DNA of 64,000 bases. Source: Chalara sp. BL73. Its lineage: Eukaryota > Ascomycota > Leotiomycetes > Helotiales. How positions within the stretch are numbered: the stretch's first letter is position 1; each line of letters begins with the position of its first letter. The stretch spans positions 806,001-870,000 of the forward strand of contig CAKJVC010000150.1 in assembly GCA_918026815.1 (NCBI GenBank), in the 5' to 3' direction. The notes beneath the pieces are model-generated. The model saw only the letters and a program-made list of their open reading frames with translations. It was not told the origin of the DNA and made no database searches. The position numbers and the translations under genes are program-made. Below are positions 55,951 through 64,000 of this stretch, piece by piece.

Positions 55951-58601
55951 TTACTCGTCTTCGTCGATTTCTTCATCCTCGCCAGTATCTATATCGCTCG
56001 AATAGCTTCCGTCATTACTTCGTTCTATATCATCATTCACATCCTTATCCTCATCAATGATGTCTGAACTTCTGACTATGGGCTCCTCTTTGCGACGCAA
56101 GCAGTATTCTTTGAGTGACAGCCTCGATGCCTGGCGTTCGCGAGAACAATCGTGGAATTTGGGGTCTGAGTGGGCAACAACCTCTTCGGGATCATAGCCA
56201 GCTGACTCGAGAACTTCAAGCCATTCCTTTTCGCGACAATGCCAACGAGCATACATAGATGGCGTTGAACCTTTATCATTGATGGCATATACATCTCCGC
56301 CAGCGGCAATAAACGCCATGAGAAACTCTTTGGGTTCATAGAAAGAACGAGTCCACTGCCTAACTCTACCAAGGCAGCGAGCTCGTTCCTTTGACCAATA
56401 CTGGTGGTACCGGACACCAGCTAGAATTATATGGAGAACTGTACAGCCATCACAATCGGAATAAGAGATGTTAGCGCCGCTTTCTAACAGTAGAATTGCC
56501 TTTTCAGTGATATCGACCGATTCGAAAATAAGACCATAGCCACACTGCTCCGCAAGAAAGTGCAGAGGATAGCGTTTTTTACCGTTAAAAACTTCGAAAA
56601 ATTCTTTCGGGCAAATAAATTGCTGTCCTAAATATATCATGTGCTTAAAGCTTTCCTACAGAAGTTAGCGCGTGCTATTTTACAATCGCGGAATCGCCTA
56701 CAAATGGAGCACATAGCGTCCCGAGATAGAATATAGTATGACGGGAATAATATGCACTGGCCTTAAGTGACAGATCTGCGCCACCCTCCATCATTATTTT
56801 AAAGCAGTGACACATCTGGTAATGCTCGTCGTTTGTGCGGCTAATGAAAAGAGGCAGTGTCAGACTGTATATAGGTCTGGATCCAGTTAGCATAACATTA
56901 CCCAAGGATAAGAGACAGGTAAAGGAAATAAATAGAATTGAAACCTGGACAATTGAAAGAAAGACAGGTTTTCCAAAATATAAAGGACGTATTCGCGGAT
57001 TTTACCGTATAAATTTCTCAACTTCTACCAATTCATTGACATCCGCGCCATGCTTAATCAGATATCGGGATAATTCGACATGTGAGTTCAACGCCGCATA
57101 CTATTTTGTTGTTAGCATTTGCTCAGAAGATAATTTATTTTAACCTACATAAAGAAGCGGTCGCCCCTGCTTATCACGATCTAGCAAAGACGCGGTACCC
57201 TTTCCAATGGCTCGCTGAAGGGCTTCGACTTGACCGGACTTGGCAATATCAAAAACCTCCGAGTCACTCGGGATCATTGGTTGGTATGCTATCCTTGCAG
57301 GTAGGTTGAGCCAGGGTGTCACGTCAATTACGATTCGGAATGGTGCAGTCTCCCTTGGTACGATTGATAATCTAGCAAGATTAAGTCGACTTGTATTAGT
57401 GCATTGATTGGCAAAATCGAAATGAGAACTCTTCGGATCAATCCAGTAAGTAAATTCCACGAATCCATGACGAGTTCTCTGAGCCGCGGATACACGTCTT
57501 CCTATCTGCAACTGACCTTTCGTTTTCAAAGGGTGCTGATCAATAATGGCAGCTGTAGCTTTTCATTAGCATAGTGGCCTCTGAATTCGATGTATATCGC
57601 TTACCAGACAATTCTTCATTTATAATACTGCCGGCTATAATTTCATTGACTTTGATAGTATACTCATCTACAATAGTATCCCATTTGTAGAAAGGGGAAC
57701 TCTCGACCGCCGGTGCATCGTCATAGCCAAGAATAATTTGAAGATCTTCCAACACAGCCTTTGATTCTTGAGGATCTAGTTTGGGATCTTCGTATCCAGC
57801 ATATTTGTTGAGTCTCTGGATAACGCCCCTCTCCCACTCGGCCTTGGTTACCGACTCACACTCACAAATGTGATCTGAAAGAACCGGAGACGCCGGCCCA
57901 GGTGACTGACGGAGAGAGATGCTTATGTAGCTTGGTAGTGCTATGATAATCAGCTAGTATGCTACAAAAACCTTAGTAAGTAGAATGCTTACGAGAAGGA
58001 GGGCCAAGTGGTATAGGCTGCGGAATTAGGCGGTCATCTTTCAGCCACCGGGACCACCTAGGCATATCAACATTATGGCCTCTAACCCAAACTTGTAACC
58101 TGCTTTCGAGGTTCTCAGTGGTGCATTGTAAAATCTTGATAACTCGAATAATTTTTTGCTTGTCTTCTAAGTTCACGTTTCGCTCAATTTTCAAGCGCTT
58201 AATACAATTTTTGTAATAACGCTTCCTACCAGAGAATTAGTGATTTGTCCAAAACTTGCAATAGTAAGATGACTTTGAAAGGTTTCTCTATTGTATATAA
58301 ATAGTCTTCAGCTTTCCAAGGAGGCTTTTCCTTAACTATCAATGCAAATTCTAGAAATAGAAACCTACTTTTTTGTGAGACCAAATTCGCGGTTTACAAT
58401 ATAGTGTACCTCTTCTATCGATTTGCGTTTGTCGACGTAGAGGTACCTGATCAGGGCGTCGTGAGGCCGTTCCCTTACAGACATTTTCCGGTCCTTTTTG
58501 GTTGGTGTGCCGAGAAATTGGGATAGCTTGGACGAATCATAGGCCAGATCCCTTGTCGGCTTCCTCGGGAGGAGCCATTGCTGGGTAAACGCCTTGTCCA
58601 T
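55951..58601 (-). CDS. Clr5-domain/ankyrin-repeat protein, seven exons
   Basis: Exons 58601-58369, 58225-57993, 57940-57605, 57558-57149, 57100-57029, 56944-56702 and 56655-55951 join in frame to 743 aa. Residues ~45-95 (ALIRYLYVDKRKSIEEVHYI, then YYKNCIKRLKIERN across the first intron) fit the fungal Clr5 helical domain, often at the N-terminus of ankyrin and immune-type proteins. The middle is helical without known motif (WERGVIQRLNKYAGYEDP). Ankyrin-like repeats follow (ALNSHVELSRYLIKHGADVNEL; ILLLESGANISYSDCDGCTVLHI; FIAAGGDVYAINDKGSTPSMYA), and the C-terminus is acidic (EDKDVNDDIERSNDGS; GEDEEIDEDE). The fifth intron acceptor (56945) is the least certain junction; an alternative near 56868 would change the frame. 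The gene appears intact in a zone of decay. Function unknown. Confidence 0.75.
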
Positions 58602-61290
58602 CTTGAGATCTGCCTTGAGGCTGTGAGTCCTGGCATTTCTATTGAGCGATTTCCAACTATCTATAGTATCGTATTCTTCCGTTTCGAGAGGTTAAAAGCA
58701 AAAAAAGTACACTTACGTGGTGGTACTCGAAAGCAACAAGTACCTGGCCACGTCTCACTCGCAACATATTTTGTACTTTTTTTTTACGAGAACCAAAGAC
58801 TGGAGCGTGTTCATAAAGACCGCACGGGCACAAGATTGGGCTTGAACTTGAAGCTTCCAGCTTTCGTGCATTGAGCAGGGACTCTGACCATGTAGAAGCG
58901 CGAATAAAAACCCATGTTCCTCACCTAAAAAAAGGACCTCTTCAGCATGTAGAGTACTGGGTGATAAGGTTGGTCATGACGCATTTTAGGTTCTATGAGC
59001 TGTCAGGAAAAAAGTCCATGTTTGACTAGCCGCGAATAATAGCTCACCCTTTCGGTAAACCAAACGGTAACTAGCGTGTGGGGCAACGGATATTAAAAAT
59101 AAAGTGCAACTCTGGTGACGAGGAGAGCCACGGATTGTGGCTTTCTGGTGGTGCATGCGACGTCGCCCTGATTGGTCCCAATATCTGTCTGCAGGGATAG
59201 GCGTTGATTCTTGCCGACAACTCACATGCTCAAGCATCAATACTCAGCTAGCCATAATAGGTCTAGGGTACTTGAGAATTAGAACATCATAGTGCTCAGG
59301 TGTGAAGCCGATTTGATTCCTACTGTATCAACATCTTTAGGTGCTTCCTCCTGACCATGTTCTAGATTAGAGGATCAGAACATGCTTAGAGAGCGCGAGA
59401 TTTGGAGCTACTGTGGTCAAGCCCTCGATGGTGGTAATCAGAAAAGCAGTTGCTGCATCATGACTATCTCCGCCTTACTGCCTGATTCAACCGCTGATAG
59501 CTTGTATGTGGGATTCTATAAAGTATCACGCGCGTATAAATATTTAATCCGCACCACCTTTAGCTGGTCTGTGCACTTAAATTATTCTTTAAGTGTTTGG
59601 CGAGCAAGACACCGATTTCGCTCATAGCTGTACACAAAAAAGACAAGCAAGATATTTCCGCTCTGTCCTGAAGCAGCAGAAGCACCGATGGGTGCAGTTG
59701 TATGCGGAAAACTGAATCCGTTTCTTGACTAAACCACTATACTGTACACGGATTTGTAAAGCAAAAAGATCATTAAAATTCATTATGTGCAGTTTTTGGA
59801 TGTTGGTAAGTTGTGCCACTGGCCAAAGGCCAACAAGCCTAGCAAATAATCACATAGGTGAAATTACGCAGTATATTGTAATTACTGTATAATATAGGGC
59901 GTGCGGAGCCGTTTCGCACTAACCAGGATCGTTGATCACTTGATTAGAGCTACCGCTCCGCGTGGCGACCTTGCATGATTTGCGTGCCACAACAGCCACA
60001 AAGCTGATGACGGCTTCTTTAGCGTGGTAGTGAGGCCGCCTTAAGGCTTGGAGAAGGCCCTTTTATGAGCATCGGGAGTGATAAAACGTCGATGATGGAG
60101 CTGTGTGAAAAAACTCTGTTGCGACATAAAGAGGGATTTTCCCGCAAATCAGGCGCGAGAGCGCGATGCAAATGTAATTTTCTATTAAAAGAGATTCAGA
60201 GTGTTCAAGAGTGGCCACAGAACACGACTTGTACAAAAATATACGGAATTTGAGATGTTTAAAGTCAAAGTACCTGTCATTTTTCTCGGCACGGTAGATT
60301 TCTCACCACCTAGGGGAAGACGCAACTTACTTGGACTCTCTCGATCCGCAACCTTTCTCCCTTAGTTTAGTATTCTCGTAATATAACCGCCTGATTAGCC
60401 ACTTGACCATGCCGAAGGATTGGACTCGTGACACGCAGTTTTTGGATCTATACGTAGTGTATTAACTATGCTTACAAATAATTAAAACTACGTTAACTCC
60501 GTTAAAATTTTCTAGCTTGTGGGTATTCTTACCAAAGTAGCTATTTTGGGGGGGTTTATTCGGCCTCTTTTTTTTCTTCTTCTACTTCCGCCATTCATTA
60601 TTTTAATGTTTATAGCATCCGTTGATACAATGGATCTACTGTAGAGATTAAGAGGTTCTTTATTTATATCAAATAACTTGGGAAAATAGAATCAAGCCTG
60701 GCTTAGGATTCTTTGAAAACAGTCTTTTTAAGAAGTGGAATTGTGAAGCCGAATTTGATACTTTACACCCTGGTCCATCGCACATCGGATGCCTGAACCA
60801 GCCCTTTGAGGGGAAACCAGATCTGGAGTAGACAAAAGGCAACCACTTCAAAATGTCACTTGTTCTCACGACCTCCGATTCAACAGCTCTTTATTCTGTA
60901 TGCTCTGCTTCGTTCTTTCTGGTACACTAGACAGGGGGTACTCCTGAAGTGGTCTATATATTAGCGTCGGTCCTTGTCTACCCTGTTTGTGTCCCCTGGC
61001 TTTGCATCGAGGCTCTGCCTCGGAGGAGTGGGCGACCGGTCCACTCATGGCCCGCAACATGGGAGACTGTGACCTAACATACGTCATTAGTAATATCATC
61101 AAAATCCGGCTCCCCACTTTGTGTTAGAAGAAGAATCTACCAGAATGATGTAGAGAATCAAACAACTTCACAAGAGAGCCATTTCCTTGAGGTCCTGGAT
61201 CCTAGGCTGAGCCTCAGCCTGCAGAAGTCGGAAGATAAGCACGGAACCCACTGGTCCGCGAAGCGAACGCGTCAATCCGAACGTCAACAA
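58602..61290. other. Intergenic region, no gene recognised
   Basis: There are only short openings without family resemblance. Base composition varies, with AT-rich parts at 59860-59900 and 60460-60680. Confidence 0.4.
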
Positions 61291-61679
61291 ATGAAGTCAA
61301 ATTCTACAACGAGCAAGGGACAACGAGCAAGACCCGTAAGATTATCCCAGCACGAAAGCGAGCTAGGAAAGACACAGAAACTAATGGAGACACCAACCAA
61401 AGTTCACCGGACGAGATGGAGGCAGAGGGGTTACAGCTCGGCCAGGGTAGAAAGTTTCTTGGCAAAACGCCAAGAAACGCTCCACCCTGGCCCAACTCTT
61501 TGTGCAACCTTTTGTACCCTGAGTAAACTTAAGCGAAAAACAAACTTGGTTAGAACTATATTTGGCGGATACACAACATAAGCTTAGCGTGTTAAAAACA
61601 ACATATTGTAAGTATATTGTAAACATATGCAAAGCATATTTTATTTTTTTTATTTTTACTAAAAAACTATTAAAATAAG

Positions 61680-62180
61680 AAAAACAGTTAGCTTATGTTC
61701 AGTATATGTTTAGCATATGTTTAATATATATAGTACATGTTTAGTATTTGTAGTACATGTTTAATATTTAAAACACATGCTCAGTATATGTTTAGTATAT
61801 GTTAAGTATATGTTTAGTATATGTTTAGCATATGCTCAGTATTTGTAGTATATGTTTAGTATTTAAAGTACATGTTTAATATTTGAAGCATATGTGTCAC
61901 GTCGCGTGCTCCCAAGCACACGTGATCCATATTAGGCGAGCTCCCCGAGCTCCTCGTGTATATATAGCCTGCTCTCCTCGAGCTCCCTCTTCCTTCCTTA
62001 GCTATAGATTCTCGTATAGTACCACAGCTGCCCTCTGTATCTGTAGATCCACAGCTCGTGCCGTGACAATATGCTTAGTATATATAGTATATGTTCAGTA
62101 TTTAAAGTATATGTTCAGTATTTGAAGCATATGTTTAGTATATGTTTAGCATATTCTGAACATATACTGAACATATGCTT
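61680..62180. repeat. AT-rich tandem-like repeats (GTATATGTTTA units)
   Basis: From 61690 to 61894 and again from 62069 to about 62175 the sequence repeats variants of AGTATATGTTTAGCATATG and AGTACATGTTTAGTATTT, interrupted only by the solo LTR. The array makes up much of the DNA transposon's interior. Confidence 0.8.
61890..62073 (-). mobile_element. Second copy of the 174-bp solo LTR, inverted, target duplication ATATG
   Basis: The element 61895-62068 is the reverse complement of the LTR at 2077-2250, same length, about 97% identical. ATATG flanks it at 61890-61894 and 62069-62073. It lies inside the AT-rich array of the DNA transposon, so it arrived later than the array. Confidence 0.92.
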
Positions 62181-62856
62181 TAAATAAATTTCTACTTACA
62201 CTAAACTTATTTATTTAATTACAAATTCACTTACAGTAGTTTTTATAGTTGAATTAATTAAGCAACGCAAAAGTATAAATTTATTTCAAAGTTATATTGT
62301 ACGTATTGCTATAAAAAACGCGAAACGCGTTTTTTTGCTGTGGCTTATTTTATGCTTGGCATATGCCGGAGTAAGGTTTCTACTCTGGCTGAACTCTTGA
62401 AGCTATAATTTCTACCCTGGCCAATTTTTTTTGCCAAGGAACGCTCTACACTGGCCAAGCTTTTCTCTACCCTGGCCGAGCTGGAACCCGGGAGGCAGAG
62501 GTACTTGGATGGAGGAAGTGGTCTGGCTGATTGTGGAACTCAAGAACACGATAACAATTTAGACTAAGGCTATTGAAGCATTGAAAACAGGCCAAGAGGA
62601 GTTTAAACAGGAACAACAATTGTTGGTGACCCAGAACGAGACCCTTCGAAGGGAAATCCGATTTCTGCAGGAGCAGATCAAGTCCCTGAGCCCGTCATAG
62701 GCAACTGTCGCGGCAATGCCTTCCACTACTCCTAGCCAAATCGCACAAACAAGCATACAAGGAACAGAGCATAGCTAAAATCACGCATGAGAATGACCTT
62801 GCAAGCAAAGGATTTGGCATCGAAGGGATAGCGTGGATGAAGAAGAACGCCCCATT

Positions 62857-63300
62857 ATGCCTTTGTACCGTCACAAAATGCGGCGAAACACATCTTCGTT
62901 CAGCTTCTTCCAACCCACCTCCCATCTCAGCAACACCCCATCCGCCATAGCAGATCAAGCGCCGTCGGAGATCATCAAGGAAAATCCTATTGAGAAAGGT
63001 TTTGATGCCTTACACACTTCGTTCAATTTGATCCGCGAAGGCGCGAGCGTCCCTGCATTCCAGACTCGCCAGAGCAGCCTGGCCAAGAAGGTAAGTCAGC
63101 ATAGCGCCGTTTCAGTCCTCCGTATTCCATCTAGGTAGTTGACTCACTAACTCGGCATGTAGAATGAGTCTTGTAGGATCTTGGACGCAAATATTTCATC
63201 ACCTTCCTTGAAAGTAGAGTCGATGTTGCCAAACTTTTCGAGCAGCACATGGGTATTGAGCGCCATCCTGTTCAAGTGTTTAGTCACCGTCTTTAGCTAG
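62857..63300 (+). CDS. Small two-exon hypothetical gene
   Basis: An ATG at 62857 opens a frame to 63090; a 72-bp intron (63091-63162, donor GTAAGT, branch actcactaac, acceptor TGTAG) leads to 63163-63300, in frame, 123 aa. The splice signals are better than chance, and the peptide (GFDALHTSFNLIREGASVPAFQ, LKVESMLPNFSSSTWVLSAIL) looks coding, but I do not recognise it. It could be the 3' part of a larger or broken gene. It ends 12 bp before the stop of the convergent subtilase. Confidence 0.4.
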
Positions 63301-63311
63301 CCTTTAGTGTA

Positions 63312-64000
63312 TTAGAACGAGTCCAGCTCCTTGCCCCCAAGCCCATTCTCTTTGTTCTTAGTCTCTGGATCCTGCTTGCGCAGGCGGGCCAACCTGTCGC
63401 ACGTGAGGATCAGCGAGCTCAGACCCGCCGCGAGGGCCGTCGACACGGAGCTGCCGCTAATGGAGTCGCTCGACTCGACGAAGGGGATGACGCCGGCCGC
63501 CACGTTCTGCCCCTGTACCTTATAAGTGTAGTGGTTCTTGTCGACGTCTCGAAGCATGCGCCCGTACTCGTCGCAAGCAGTAATCATGATGACCTCCTGC
63601 CCCTTCCATTTGGCCGGGTAGGCTGTCGGTGTGCGTGTTCCTTCGTTGTGGGTGCTGCGGGCGATGATGACCCCGTTCGTCCTCGCCTCGTCGACCTTTT
63701 TTTTCCCAGAACATTCTCCAGTCCAGGGTCCAGCATGGCGATGCTCATGGAAATGATGTCTACCTTCTTTTCAAGAGCCCACTCGATAGCCTGCATCGGG
63801 AAAAGTAAGTCGGGACGCCTTTTTTTCTCTAAGTGGAAAGAAAAGGAACGGGTGGGGGTGGGTGCCGACTAGACACGCCATACACTTACTGTGGCCGCCC
63901 TCTCTGGCGTGATTCCATACTTGCCCTCGGCTACTCTTGCCACATAGAGGTCACAGAATGGGTCCATAGCGCAGATAAGATTCGCCATTTGGGTGCCATG
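63312..64000 (-). pseudogene. Subtilase (S8 peptidase) 3' part, runs off the window, one frameshift
   Basis: On the minus strand the window edge (64000) begins with HGTQMANLI, the catalytic His motif. A 99-bp intron (63889-63791) follows, then AIEWALEKKVDIISMSIAM, IMITACDEYGRM and ISGSSVSTALAAGLSSLIL, the catalytic Ser motif, ending at 63312. The catalytic Asp lies beyond the window. A run of eight A (63697-63704, T on + strand) is one base short of the frame, shifting the reading between VLGKK and the following VDEARTNGV. Such S8 domains are common in fungal multi-domain immune-type proteins as well as in secreted proteases. A homopolymer sequencing error is an obvious alternative to real decay. 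Confidence 0.7.

Larger units (their letters stand above)
61418..62501. mobile_element. Non-autonomous TIR transposon (about 1.06 kb) with 11-bp target duplication, MULE-like
   Basis: GGAGGCAGAGG occurs at 61418-61428 and 62491-62501. Between them the left end GGTTACAGCTCGGCCAGGG is mirrored by the right end, whose reverse complement reads GGGTTCCAGCTCGGCCAGGG, and further inner repeats (ACCCTGGCC, TTGGCAAAA) continue the inverted similarity for about 70 bp. Right end carries two extra bases. A target duplication of 9-11 bp points to Mutator-like elements. Inside there is no transposase, only AT-rich tandem repeats and a nested solo LTR. Confidence 0.65.
61291..62720 (+). pseudogene. Retroelement gag/ORF1 relic split by a DNA transposon
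   Basis: Left of the inserted element one frame reads TNGDTNQSSPDEMEAE up to 61428. Right of it the frame continues at 62501 as VLGWRKW and, after further decay, IVELKNTITI, KAIEALKTGQEEFKQEQQLL, and TQNETLRREIRFLQEQIKSL, a coiled coil typical of fungal retrotransposon gag or LINE ORF1. The host frame is continuous if the insert and one copy of its target duplication are subtracted, which supports both calls. Confidence 0.55.

Overview
The window comes from a filamentous ascomycete (Pezizomycotina). The support is short introns (44-186 bp) with GTRNGT donors, CTAAY-like branch points and CAG/TAG acceptors, fungus-only families (HET, HeLo, DUF6601, Clr5, Zn2Cys6 factors, fungal GH31/GH28/CE8), and AT-rich blocks full of decayed repeats. 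A member of the Leotiomycetes would fit, but that is a guess from protein flavour only. No tRNA, rRNA or CRISPR array was seen.

Layout. 1-4 kb: a HeLo-domain/Ras-like GTPase fusion whose 5' end is broken by a 174-bp solo LTR with a perfect 5-bp target duplication. 4-6 kb: debris, including a possible transporter fragment. 6-16.5 kb: a same-strand sugar-use cluster of an alpha-glucoside-type MFS permease, an intracellular GH31 enzyme, a C2H2+Zn2Cys6 transcription factor and a secreted GH39-like hydrolase; the three structural genes share a GC-rich promoter motif (CCGGCGGGG). 16.5-28 kb: repeat-rich ground with a large palindrome, an F-box/LRR pseudogene, a ferric-reductase relic, a conserved orphan and the tail of an NRPS-type synthetase. 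28-44 kb: a HET-ankyrin pseudogene, an intact TPR-CHAT protein of 1193 aa, a broken beta-sandwich-like orphan, an ankyrin relic, a truncated membrane protein, a solo LTR, a second HET-ankyrin gene with frameshifts, and an intact DUF6601 membrane protein. 44-48 kb: a membrane-protein pseudogene and AT-rich ground. 48-53.5 kb: a divergent pectinase pair (pectin methylesterase and GH28) and a secreted GPI-type protein. 55.9-58.6 kb: a seven-exon Clr5-ankyrin gene. 58.6-64 kb: nested transposons (retroelement gag, then a TIR element, then a solo LTR), a small two-exon gene and the 3' part of a subtilase that runs off the window.

How it fits together. The metabolic genes (permease, GH31, factor, GH39, CE8, GH28) are all intact. 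Most recognition or cell-death type genes (HET, HET-ankyrin, F-box, subtilase) carry single-base frameshifts or stops, while HeLo-Ras, CHAT and Clr5-ankyrin remain open. This looks like an accessory, fast-turnover region where carbohydrate-use genes sit beside allorecognition/innate-immunity-type genes. The best novelty candidates are the LTR-disrupted HeLo-Ras gene, where LTR plus duplication by geometry forms a frame-neutral GT-AG segment, and the candidate alpha-xyloside/alpha-glucoside cluster with its shared promoter motif.
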